From NCBI GenBank assembly GCA_031286555.1, contig JAITUD010000097.1, forward strand, positions 1 to 9,043: a stretch of DNA of 9,043 bases, in the 5' to 3' direction. The translations under genes were made by a program, and so were the position numbers. Shown in pieces: positions 1-5,446 of the stretch (positions within the stretch are counted from its first letter, which is position 1; each line of letters starts with the position of its first letter). The notes under the pieces are model-generated. The model made no database searches. It worked only from the letters and a program-made list of their open reading frames with translations, and was not told the DNA's origin. Origin of the DNA: Microbacterium sp. (GTDB lineage Bacteria; Actinomycetota; Actinomycetes; Actinomycetales; Microbacteriaceae).

Positions 1-177
1 GCATCGAAGGACGCTGCGGGCCCAGGGTTCCCGTGGTGGGCGATCGGCTTCGCCACCGCGCTCACGGCGACGGGCGCATTCGTCTGGTGGAGCGGGCTTC
101 CGGTCAAGGCCACGCGCACGAAGAAGAAGACGAGCACCCGGCGGCGAGTCCCTGAGCCCGAAGCGGGGATGGCGTGA
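1..177 (+). CDS. C-terminal end of a membrane-anchored protein (partial)
   Basis: The frame is open from the first base to TGA at 175-177, giving 58 residues; the start lies outside the window. The visible part has a Gly/Pro-containing lead, one hydrophobic segment of about 20 residues beginning at PWWAIGF and ending near WWSGLP, and then a strongly basic tail (KATRTKKK, RRR). A single membrane helix followed by positive charges is the layout of a C-terminal membrane anchor with a cytoplasmic tail, and it also fits the end of a sortase-sorted surface protein. No LPXTG-type motif is visible; if there is one, it lies before base 1. The stop overlaps the next ATG (ATGA, 177-180), so it is probably co-transcribed and translationally coupled with the sortase-like locus. 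That neighbour is the main reason to suspect a surface protein; function is otherwise unknown. Confidence 0.6.
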   Translation, partial: ASKDAAGPGFPWWAIGFATALTATGAFVWWSGLPVKATRTKKKTSTRRRVPEPEAGMA

Positions 178-317
178 TGACTCGCGCCGCGCGCACGGCA
201 ACCCGCCGGAGGCGCCCCCTCGGGGCGACTCGCATCATCTTCGCCGCTGTGTTCTCGGTCGTCGCCCTCGTCGCCGGCGGATGGACGGCGCACACCTATC
301 TCGCACAGCAGGAGTAG
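177..317 (+). CDS. Small single-pass membrane ORF, probable N-terminal piece of a split sortase
   Basis: This 46-residue ORF starts at an ATG overlapping the previous stop. A GGGGA ribosome-binding site lies at 165-169, 7 bases upstream. It has a basic N-terminus (RTATRRRRP) followed by a hydrophobic helix at about residues 19-37 (IIFAAVFSVVALVAG), then WTAHTYLAQQE and TAG at 315-317. This is a typical N-in signal anchor of an actinobacterial sortase. The next ATG (327) is in exactly the same frame, and the sequence continues without other stops to 863, encoding a sortase-like domain that lacks any anchor of its own. I infer that the two ORFs were one gene of about 228 codons and that TAG replaced a sense codon, for example CAG for Gln. 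It could instead be a real small membrane protein, but nothing supports an independent role. Confidence 0.55.
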   Translation: MTRAARTATRRRRPLGATRIIFAAVFSVVALVAGGWTAHTYLAQQE

Positions 318-326
318 CCGAAGGAC

Positions 327-863
327 ATGCGCGGGAACCCGGTCGTCTTCCCGGCCCCATCGAAAGAGCTGCTCGAGCAGATCGACGCGGTCTCGTCGGA
401 AGGCGGCATCCGGCTGAAGGTGCCCGCTGCCACGCTGGATGTCCCCGTCGGCGCCCTCAACGAGGTCAACGGGGTCATGGATCCACCCGGCTTCGCATCG
501 GCGTACCTGGTCCGCAACTATGGTGCGAACCTCGCGCATGCGACCACGGGCACTGTGTTCGTGGTCATGCATTCCTGCCGCGGCGGCGCCGTGTGCCCTG
601 GCAATTACCTCATCGACGTCGCAGCCGGCACCACGGCCGTGCCGAACGGCACCGACGTCTATCTCGACGGCCTGCACTACCGCGTGACCGGGTGGCAGAA
701 GGTAGACAAGCCGAAGGTCGGCGCCGTCGCTGAGATCTGGGAGAACGTCCCCGGTCGTCTCGTGCTGCTCACCTGCCTGCAGAACAAGCGACAGACCGCG
801 TCCACTCAGAACATGGTCGTCATCGCGCAGCTGGTCACCGACGATCCGCAAGGAAACACGTAG
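327..863 (+). CDS. Sortase-like domain protein (soluble as read; anchor lies upstream of an in-frame TAG)
   Basis: This 178-residue protein resembles sortase transpeptidases, which cleave sorting signals of surface proteins and join them to an amino group at the outer membrane face. Visible features are the early beta strands with LDVPVGALNEVNG (about 38-49), a His in VVMHSC (H82), and the catalytic-type Cys at the end of RLVLLTC (C150), followed by a last strand MVVIAQL. H82 and C150 match the order and spacing of the sortase His and Cys. Oddities are the MHSCRGGAVC context instead of the usual GHR/GHV type, with extra cysteines C84 and C90. The only Arg after C150 is R155, closer than the usual catalytic Arg. 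No signal anchor is present in this ORF; it lies upstream in the same frame, before TAG 315-317. AGGAG at 310-314 could allow initiation at 327, but the product would then stay cytoplasmic. The class is not certain (E/F-like is the nearest guess). Confidence 0.65.
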   Translation: MRGNPVVFPAPSKELLEQIDAVSSEGGIRLKVPAATLDVPVGALNEVNGVMDPPGFASAYLVRNYGANLAHATTGTVFVVMHSCRGGAVCPGNYLIDVAAGTTAVPNGTDVYLDGLHYRVTGWQKVDKPKVGAVAEIWENVPGRLVLLTCLQNKRQTASTQNMVVIAQLVTDDPQGNT

Positions 864-875
864 ACGAACACGTAG
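855..875 (+). repeat. Short tandem repeat duplicating the sortase stop codon
   Basis: AACACGTAG occurs at 855-863 and again at 867-875, with ACG between, so the repeat unit is 12 bases. The first copy ends in the stop codon of the sortase-like ORF. The second TAG (873-875) is in the same frame, giving a backup stop four codons later. Confidence 0.6.
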
Positions 876-883
876 TCTCCCGC

Positions 884-901
884 ATTCCGCGTCGACGGAA
901 T
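884..901. promoter_or_regulatory. Inverted repeat between the sortase locus and the sigma factor gene
   Basis: ATTCCG (884-889) and CGGAAT (896-901) form a perfect 6-bp inverted repeat with a 6-base centre. It lies 109 bases before the preferred start of the sigma gene. It could be an operator or a weak hairpin ending the sortase transcript; there is no T-run after it. Confidence 0.3.
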
Positions 902-1009
902 CTCGCGAATCTCTGAGTGCGGATCGGAAGCCGCATCGGCCTTCCTCCGCATTCCCGATTCCCGACCCCGCGGCGGCGTCACCCGAACCTCGATGCGCGT
1001 CGCACCCGA

Positions 1010-1603
1010 ATGCAGATGCCCACTACCTTCTCCTCCCGATTCCCTGACCTCACAGAACCGACCGACATCGAGCTGCTCGCGGCCACCCGTGCCGGCGACG
1101 AGCGCGCCTTCGGAGAACTCTGGACACGCCACCTCGCCATCGGCATCACCATCGCGCGCCGAGTGACCAATGACATCGATGCACACGACCTGGTGTCGGA
1201 GGCGTTCTGTCGTGTGCTGCAGGCGATCCGGAACGGCGCCGGACCGACCGATCAGTTCCGCGGCTACCTCGCCGCGAGCATCCGATCCGTCGCTGCGACC
1301 TGGGCGCGAGCATCGCGCCCGATGGTGGATCTCGACAGCATCCCCGAGCCGGCATTCGACGACGACCGACTGACCGCGATCGACGACCACGATGACCACG
1401 CACGCGTGGTCGCCGCGTTCAGGGCTCTGCCGGAACGCTGGCAGACGGCGCTGTGGCAGTCCACGGTCAAAGAGCGCTCGAACGCCGAGATCGCCGAGGA
1501 GATGGGCATCAAGACCACCGCCGTGGCAATGCTCACCCTGCGGGCCCGGGCCGGGCTTCGGAAGGAATGGGCGGCGTTATCCGCCGAGTCCATCGCCGTC
1601 TAA
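1010..1603 (+). CDS. ECF-like sigma-70 family RNA polymerase sigma factor
   Basis: This sigma factor would direct RNA polymerase to a specific promoter set. From the ATG at 1010 the protein has 197 residues. Region 2 spans about 20-100 and includes AFGELWTRH, the helix DLVSEAFCRVLQAI (60-73) and FRGYLAASIRSVAATW. Region 4 spans about 131-187, with LPERWQTALW and the helix-turn-helix SNAEIAEEMGIKTTAV followed by LRARAGLRKEW. The protein ends soon after region 4 with no extra domain. The frame is open back to a GTG at 917, but those 31 codons read as low-complexity Pro/Arg sequence unlike any sigma domain, so I prefer 1010 (1016 is also possible). Neither ATG has a clear ribosome-binding site, so initiation may be leaderless. 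No anti-sigma gene is adjacent. It follows the sortase locus on the same strand after a 146-base gap, so a link to surface-protein expression is possible but unproven. Confidence 0.8.
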   Translation: MQMPTTFSSRFPDLTEPTDIELLAATRAGDERAFGELWTRHLAIGITIARRVTNDIDAHDLVSEAFCRVLQAIRNGAGPTDQFRGYLAASIRSVAATWARASRPMVDLDSIPEPAFDDDRLTAIDDHDDHARVVAAFRALPERWQTALWQSTVKERSNAEIAEEMGIKTTAVAMLTLRARAGLRKEWAALSAESIAV

Positions 1604-1663
1604 CCCTGTGGAGCGCGGCTCGGGAATAGCTGCGATCCGACATCTGAGGGCTGGGGCTCTCGT

Positions 1664-1708
1664 CCGGATGTGGTTCATGGGCTTCGGGAGTCCGCGAACC
1701 ACATCCGG
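1664..1708. terminator. Strong stem-loop between convergent genes, likely bidirectional terminator
   Basis: CCGGATGTGGTTC (1664-1676) and GAACCACATCCGG (1696-1708) are exact reverse complements (13 bp) around a 19-base loop. The loop itself can pair partly (GGGCT with AGTCC, including one G-U). The structure lies between the convergent sigma gene (stop 1601-1603) and the LuxR-type gene (stop 1723-1725). There is no T-run, which is common for terminators in high-GC actinobacteria. An outer pair, GAATAGC (1624-1630) and GCTATTC (1722-1728), could extend it. Confidence 0.75.
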
Positions 1709-1722
1709 CTCTCGAAGTCCGG

Positions 1723-4002
1723 CTATTCGCCTCGCGGCAGACGTGTGATCCAGGCGACGAGCTGCGAGCGAGAGGTGAACCCGAGCTTCATCAGGCTCTT
1801 CGCGACGTGGCCCTCTGCGGTCCGGCGCGAGATCGACAGCCTGGCCGCGATCTCCTTGTCGCCCAGCCCCTCCGCGACAAGGTCGGCGACCTCGCGCTCG
1901 CGCTTGCTCAGCGGACTGGCCGGTCGATCGTCAGCTCTTCCCCGCGGAGCCGCCACGACCTCGCCGAGGGCGTATTCGACGCCCTGTCCGACCGGCATCC
2001 GCTGTCCGCGGTTGAAAGCGACCTCGAAGGCCCTCGCCCCGAGAAGGCTCCGAGCCTGACGCTCGACTTCATCTCTGCCCCCGAAAGTCCGCGAGAACGG
2101 GGATGCGCCGGCCCCCACGTTCCCCCAGAGCGCCTGGGAGGTTCCGAGGAGGGTGGCAGCGCGTGTGTAATCCTGGCGCGCGGCCGCCGCCATCGCGAGG
2201 GCGTCCTGAGCCATGGCGATGCCGAAGGAGTTCTCCAGGTCGTTCTTGAGGACGAGCGCCCCGCGCAACGCGGCGATCGCCTCTTCGACGTCGCCCCGGC
2301 CGAGGGCGGTGATGCCTGCGTTGAAGAGCAGGTTCGAGGTCTCGTACTTGTCGCCGGCCTCCGCTGCTCTCCGAGTCAACGACGCGATCATCTCCTGTGC
2401 GATCTCCTTGTGGCCCAGCCGGTTGTGCGCATCGGCGAGGCGCTCCTCGATGTCGACCCGGGTTGTGACGCGATTCACACCACCCTGAAGCTCGAGTGCA
2501 CGCTCGAAAGCGATCACCTTCACAGCCGGATCCGGCTCGACGTACCCCCTCGTGCCCTCGATCACCGCGAGGGCGATCGGGTCGCCGAACTCTTCGGCTC
2601 TGCGCTCGGCATCGGCGAGACGCGTTCTGGCCGAGGCCATGCCGCCCTGGTTCGATTCGACCGCGGCGACCATGGCCTCCAGCTGGCAGCGGAACGGCGT
2701 GTCAGGGGTCGACATCTCCAGCACGCGAAGCGCCCACCGACGCGCCTCGTCCGCGCGCCCGTGGGCCACCCACGTGATGCGGCACCCGAGCCCCGCGAGC
2801 AGCCCGGCCTCTGTGGCGTCGCCTCGATCGATGCTGAACTGGATCGCGGCGCGCAGGTCCGGCAGGCCGCGATGCGTGGACTCCAGCCAGTGCAGCTGAT
2901 CAGGGCCGAACCAACTGCTCTCGAGGTCGGTGACGTCTCTGATGTGCCAGTCGCGGTGCGCAACCCTCGCGTGAAGCAGGTCCTCGGCCGTCGACATCTC
3001 GAGCCCGAACTGCCGCACCGAGTCGAACATCGTGTACGTCGCCACCAGGCTGTTCCGAGTGCGGCGCAGAATCGATTTCTCTAAGAGTGACTCGACGACA
3101 TCGACGACGAGGCCGGACCGGCTCTCGTCATCGGCCATCCGCTCCGCGGAGACGAGCGTCCACGCCCCCGTGAACACCGCCATCCGCCGCCACAGCTCCC
3201 GCTCGTCCTCAGAACAGAGCTCGTAGCTCCAGGCAATCGCCGACTTCAGCGTGCGCTGCCGATCGGGCAGATCGACGTCTCCGCGCGTGAGGAAGGCCAA
3301 GGGCGCGTCGAGCCGTGCGAGGATCTGGCGCGGCGTCAGCGAGCGGACACGCGTCGCCGCCAGCTCGATCGCGAGGGGAATACCGTCGAGACGCTCGCAG
3401 ATCAGGCCGATGTCCCCCAGCTCGGCCGCCGAAGGCTCAGGCATGACATCGCGGATGCGATCGAGGAAGAGCTGCACGGCCGAGGCTCCGATGGGCGCGT
3501 GCTCGCCGGTGGTCGGGAGGGGCTCGAGCGTGTAGACGTGCTCGGACGAGAGCCGGAGCATCGCTTGGCTCGTCGCGATCACCGTCACCTGGGGGCAGCT
3601 CGAGGTGAGCCGACGCACGAGAGCCCCCGCACTCCCCACCACGTGCTCACACCCGTCGAGGATGATCAGCGCGCGGCTGTCGTTGAAGAACTGGGCGACC
3701 TCGCCCGCCGGGTCCTCACCCAACGCCTGCAGTCCGAGGCTCGTCGCGACCTGATCGACCACGGAGCCGCCGGCGGCGACGACGGACAGGTCGAAGAACC
3801 AGACGTTGTCCTCGTAAACACGACGCACGTCCTGCGCGAGGCGCGTGACGAGTCGGGTCTTGCCGATCCCTCCGGGGCCCAGCACTGTGAGCAGGCGAGT
3901 GCGACCGAGCGCTGCGCGCGTATCCGCGAGCTCGCTCCGACGCCCGACGAACGTCGTGTGTTCCTCGGGGAGCGCTGCTGGGGCAAGTCGTGGTCCGGGC
4001 AT
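1723..4002 (-). CDS. Large STAND-ATPase transcriptional regulator with C-terminal LuxR helix-turn-helix
   Basis: This is a 759-residue signal-responsive regulator. In order it has an ATPase entry motif FVGRRSEL (18-25), Walker A GPGGIGKT (42-49), Walker B-like ALIILDGCEH (111-120), the conserved RLDGIPLAIELAATRVRSLT segment typical of AAA/NB-ARC STAND ATPases, and a winged-helix-like stretch ending near WELWRR-type residues. Next comes a long Ala/Leu/Glu-rich helical region of TPR-like character, and finally a LuxR DNA-binding domain (about 696-759) with LSKREREVADLVAEG and KEIAARLSISRRTAEGHV. Family members use ATP or ADP state to gate DNA binding; the ligand and targets are unknown. The frame extends to 4137, but the ATG at 4002 has GAGGA (plus-strand TCCTC, 4011-4015) 8 bases upstream and begins just before the conserved domain, so I chose it. 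It is a single-gene unit, convergent with the sigma gene and divergent from the tRNA-Gly gene. Confidence 0.88.
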   Translation of the reverse strand: MPGPRLAPAALPEEHTTFVGRRSELADTRAALGRTRLLTVLGPGGIGKTRLVTRLAQDVRRVYEDNVWFFDLSVVAAGGSVVDQVATSLGLQALGEDPAGEVAQFFNDSRALIILDGCEHVVGSAGALVRRLTSSCPQVTVIATSQAMLRLSSEHVYTLEPLPTTGEHAPIGASAVQLFLDRIRDVMPEPSAAELGDIGLICERLDGIPLAIELAATRVRSLTPRQILARLDAPLAFLTRGDVDLPDRQRTLKSAIAWSYELCSEDERELWRRMAVFTGAWTLVSAERMADDESRSGLVVDVVESLLEKSILRRTRNSLVATYTMFDSVRQFGLEMSTAEDLLHARVAHRDWHIRDVTDLESSWFGPDQLHWLESTHRGLPDLRAAIQFSIDRGDATEAGLLAGLGCRITWVAHGRADEARRWALRVLEMSTPDTPFRCQLEAMVAAVESNQGGMASARTRLADAERRAEEFGDPIALAVIEGTRGYVEPDPAVKVIAFERALELQGGVNRVTTRVDIEERLADAHNRLGHKEIAQEMIASLTRRAAEAGDKYETSNLLFNAGITALGRGDVEEAIAALRGALVLKNDLENSFGIAMAQDALAMAAAARQDYTRAATLLGTSQALWGNVGAGASPFSRTFGGRDEVERQARSLLGARAFEVAFNRGQRMPVGQGVEYALGEVVAAPRGRADDRPASPLSKREREVADLVAEGLGDKEIAARLSISRRTAEGHVAKSLMKLGFTSRSQLVAWITRLPRGE

Positions 4003-4010
4003 CCGTCGAT

Positions 4011-4015
4011 TCCTC
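4011..4015 (-). promoter_or_regulatory. Ribosome-binding site deciding the LuxR-type regulator start
   Basis: TCCTC on the + strand reads GAGGA on the - strand, 8 bases before the ATG at 4002. Upstream in-frame ATGs (4038, 4137 and others) lack a comparable site at good spacing, which supports the shorter protein. Confidence 0.6.
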
Positions 4016-4106
4016 GTAGCTGTGCGTCTAGCAGACATGCTTCCACAGTCGAAGTCGCCGGACGGCTGTATTCCTCGCATTCGCTGTCCAGTCGGAACAT
4101 GAACGT

Positions 4107-4120
4107 GGCGCGTCCGCGCC
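4107..4120. repeat. GC-rich inverted repeat upstream of the tRNA-Gly promoter
   Basis: GGCGCG (4107-4112) and CGCGCC (4115-4120) are perfect complements around two bases. The repeat lies immediately before the proposed -35 element (4123-4128), so it could be a protein-binding site. The loop is too small for a normal RNA hairpin without fraying. Confidence 0.3.
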
Positions 4121-4122
4121 GT

Positions 4123-4151
4123 TTGGCCAACCATCATTCAGCCTGTAGTCT
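4123..4151 (+). promoter_or_regulatory. Probable sigma-70 promoter of tRNA-Gly
   Basis: TTGGCC (4123-4128) resembles the -35 hexamer and TAGTCT (4146-4151) matches the actinobacterial TANNNT -10. The spacer is exactly 17 bases. A transcript would start near 4158, about 40 bases before the mature tRNA. The leader contains a perfect 6-bp hairpin, GCCGCG (4168-4173) with CGCGGC (4180-4185). Confidence 0.55.
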
Positions 4152-4196
4152 GACCATGCTCCGTTCAGCCGCGTAATTCCGCGGCAGGGCGGGTCC

Positions 4197-4270
4197 GGGG
4201 CTGTAGTTCAATGGCAGAACTTCTGCTTCCCAAGCAGACAGCGCGGGTTCGATTCCCGTCAGCCCCTCCA
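4197..4270 (+). tRNA. tRNA-Gly (anticodon CCC)
   Basis: A full cloverleaf can be drawn. The acceptor stem is GGGGCTG (4197-4203) with CAGCCCC (4260-4266). The D arm is GTTC with GAAC. The anticodon stem is TCTGC with GCAGA around the loop TTCCCAA, placing anticodon CCC at 4229-4231, and the T arm is GCGGG with CCCGT around TTCGATT. The discriminator base is T4267, as usual for bacterial glycine tRNA, and CCA is encoded at 4268-4270. A second CCA follows at once (4271-4273). It decodes GGG glycine codons. The GNAT gene starts 13 bases after the encoded CCA and has no obvious promoter of its own, so it may share this transcript. Confidence 0.96.
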
Positions 4271-4283
4271 CCAGGTCATCCTC

Positions 4284-4757
4284 ATGAATCTCACCTTCCG
4301 CCAGGACGCCAGGGATGAGGCCGTCCGCAGCGCGGCATCCATCTGGGCACGCGCCGTCGCGCGACGCGACGGGCTGAAGCAGCCGGCGGCAGCGGAGGAC
4401 AAGATCCCCGGCATCCGCTCGGCCCTCGCCGTCGACGGCGCGAGCCTGCATGTAGCGGAGCGGTGGCCCGACGGGGTCGGCTTCGCCGTGCTGGTGCCGG
4501 ACGGGCGCACGCTCGAGCTGCGCTACCTCGGCGTCGACCCGGATGCCTGGGGAACGGGCGTCGGCGGGAGCATCCTCGAGCACGTCGCAGACCGCGCGCA
4601 CGGCGCGGGCTTCGACGAGCTCACGCTCTGGGTGCTCGAGGACAACGCGCGTGCGATCGGCGTGTACGAACGGTCCGGTTGGCGGCGCACGCCGGACGTG
4701 AAGTCACAGCTCGAGAGCCGCCGCACCGAGTGTCGGCTGCAGAAGTCGCTGGCCTGA
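4284..4757 (+). CDS. GNAT family N-acetyltransferase
   Basis: This 157-residue protein would transfer an acetyl group from acetyl-CoA to an amine; the substrate cannot be told from sequence. The GNAT core is clear. The strand LELRYLGVDP (77-86) is followed by the acetyl-CoA pyrophosphate-binding loop WGTGVGG (89-95) and its helix. The strand DELTLWVLEDN is followed by the helix and strand NARAIGVYERSGW (111-123), the classic motif B. The N-terminal part (1-50) is more variable and probably forms the acceptor side. The length is normal for the family. The ATG at 4284 has only a weak AGG at 4273-4275 as ribosome-binding site. It begins right after the tRNA-Gly gene and may be read from the tRNA promoter. 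It converges on the marR-type gene. Confidence 0.88.
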   Translation: MNLTFRQDARDEAVRSAASIWARAVARRDGLKQPAAAEDKIPGIRSALAVDGASLHVAERWPDGVGFAVLVPDGRTLELRYLGVDPDAWGTGVGGSILEHVADRAHGAGFDELTLWVLEDNARAIGVYERSGWRRTPDVKSQLESRRTECRLQKSLA

Positions 4758-4766
4758 CCGAGCGGC

Positions 4767-4799
4767 GTGCCGGCCTTGCTGCATGAGCAGTGCCGACAC
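4767..4799. terminator. Interrupted stem-loop between the convergent GNAT and marR genes
   Basis: GTGCCGGC (4767-4774) pairs with GCCGACAC (4792-4799) at 7 of 8 positions. A further TGCT (4777-4780) with AGCA (4786-4789) caps it with loop GCATG, separated by a symmetric 2-by-2 internal loop. It lies 9 bases after the GNAT stop and could end transcription. It overlaps the degenerate ltrA-start copy described separately. Confidence 0.4.
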
Positions 4800-4830
4800 G
4801 TGCGCCTCGCCGCGGCTGCGCGTCAGGCGC
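4783..4830 (+). pseudogene. Degenerate copy of the ltrA start (N-terminal remnant)
   Basis: Reading from the ATG at 4783 gives MSSADTC then ASPRLRV, against MSSDAASQDDAP then ASPRLRV at the start of the intact ltrA at 6134. At DNA level, 4767-4792 matches 6118-6143 at 22 of 26 positions, and 4803-4825 matches 6169-6191 at 21 of 23. The offset between the blocks is 15 bases, so the frame is kept. Similarity fades by about 4830, and the frame then runs antisense into the marR gene. I read this as a leftover ltrA 5' end, not as a working gene. It includes upstream non-coding bases, so the repeat covers the start region as well as codons. Its age and mechanism are unknown. Confidence 0.55.
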
Positions 4831-4860
4831 CCTCGTGCTCGTCGGTCCACGGCAGCACAA

Positions 4861-5346
4861 TCAGCCCTCGACGTCCGGCCCGTCCATCGACTCCAGCCGC
4901 GAGATCAGCTTGTCAGCGATGACCGCCAGCTGTGCAACCTCGTCCTCATCGAGTACGGCGAGCAGCGGGTCCCGGACCGTACGCATCTGACGCGGGGCCA
5001 CACGGCGGACCAAGGCGATGCCTGCAGGGGTGAGCACAGCATCCCAGGACTTGCCGCGGGCTTCGCTGTCGACCCTGTCCAGCAGTCCCATCGCCTCGAG
5101 GCGCGCGATCGCGTGACTCAATCTGCTGGGCGAGAAGCGCAGTTCGGTGGACAGCCCCTTCAACCGGCGGCGATGTCCCGGCGAGTCATACAGCAGCGCG
5201 AGGATCGTGTAGAGCCCGTGACCCATACCTGCGTCGATCCGCGATGACTGGTCGAGCGTGGTCTCCACCAGATGGGACAGCAGCACGAGCGACTTGTAGG
5301 CGTGCGGGCCGCCGTCCGGTGCGTGGTGCGGTGACCTGGTGGACAT
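4861..5346 (-). CDS. MarR family transcriptional regulator
   Basis: This 161-residue regulator is probably a dimeric repressor released by a small molecule or by oxidation. A winged helix-turn-helix occupies about residues 45-110. LYTILALLYDSPG leads into LKGLSTELRFSPSRLSHAIARLEAMGLL, where FSPSRLSHAIARLE is the recognition helix. The wing is DSEARGKSWDAVLTPAG (93-109), and the flanking N- and C-terminal helices fit the MarR dimer interface. It has no Cys residues, so a cysteine redox switch is unlikely. It is divergent from the F420-reductase-like gene with a 100-base gap containing a 32-bp inverted repeat, strongly suggesting that it controls both itself and that gene. A TANNNT element (TAGCCT, plus-strand 5353-5358) ends 6 bases before the ATG, which suggests a leaderless message. 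No ribosome-binding site is evident. Confidence 0.9.
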   Translation of the reverse strand: MSTRSPHHAPDGGPHAYKSLVLLSHLVETTLDQSSRIDAGMGHGLYTILALLYDSPGHRRRLKGLSTELRFSPSRLSHAIARLEAMGLLDRVDSEARGKSWDAVLTPAGIALVRRVAPRQMRTVRDPLLAVLDEDEVAQLAVIADKLISRLESMDGPDVEG

Positions 5347-5352
5347 GTCGCA

Positions 5353-5358
5353 AGGCTA
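5353..5358 (-). promoter_or_regulatory. Probable -10 element of a leaderless marR transcript
   Basis: Read on the - strand, TAGCCT fits the actinobacterial TANNNT consensus and is followed by six bases and then ATG at 5346. This is the spacing expected when transcription starts on the start codon. The operator (5369-5400) would cover the matching -35 region. Confidence 0.45.
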
Positions 5359-5368
5359 TCGGGAATAT

Positions 5369-5400
5369 CCACAGTGACTTGAACATTGAAGTCACTGTGG
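5369..5400. promoter_or_regulatory. Near-perfect 32-bp inverted repeat, probable MarR operator
   Basis: CCACAGTGACTT (5369-5380) and AAGTCACTGTGG (5389-5400) are exact 12-bp complements around an 8-base centre, GAACATTG, which itself pairs at two further positions. It sits between the divergent marR and oxidoreductase starts, 23 bases from the first and 47 from the second. A long palindrome in a marR intergenic gap is the usual dimer-binding site. Its position on the marR -35 region predicts autorepression. The site could instead bind another dimeric regulator. Confidence 0.8.
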
Positions 5401-5435
5401 GCGGCTTCCGCACACCACAGGTTTCCGCAACAGAC

Positions 5436-5440
5436 AGGAG
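5436..5440 (+). promoter_or_regulatory. Ribosome-binding site of the F420-reductase-like gene
   Basis: AGGAG lies 6 bases before the ATG at 5447, which fixes that start. It is a clear site, in contrast to the apparently leaderless marR. Confidence 0.65.
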
Positions 5441-5446
5441 CAGGAC

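Noticed and set aside
917..1009. N-terminal extension of the sigma factor from GTG 917
   Set aside because: The 31 extra codons are Pro/Arg-rich with no sigma-domain character and overlap the probable promoter region. It cannot be fully excluded, because ATG 1010 lacks a ribosome-binding site.
806..1399. 197-codon open frame on the - strand over the sigma factor
   Set aside because: No domain is recognisable, and the sense strand encodes clear sigma region 2.
1807..3084. Long 425-codon open frame on the + strand
   Set aside because: It lies wholly antisense to the LuxR-type regulator, shows no recognisable domain, and has the Arg/Pro/Ala-rich look of a shadow frame in high-GC DNA.
4003..4137. 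N-terminal extension of the LuxR-type regulator to 4137
   Set aside because: The extra 45 residues precede the conserved FVGR motif without domain character, and the best ribosome-binding site fits the ATG at 4002.
4197..4270. tRNA-Gly as an integration attachment site for a mobile element
   Set aside because: I found no second copy of the tRNA 3' end in the window and no integrase gene; the nearby ltrA-start duplication does not involve tRNA sequence.
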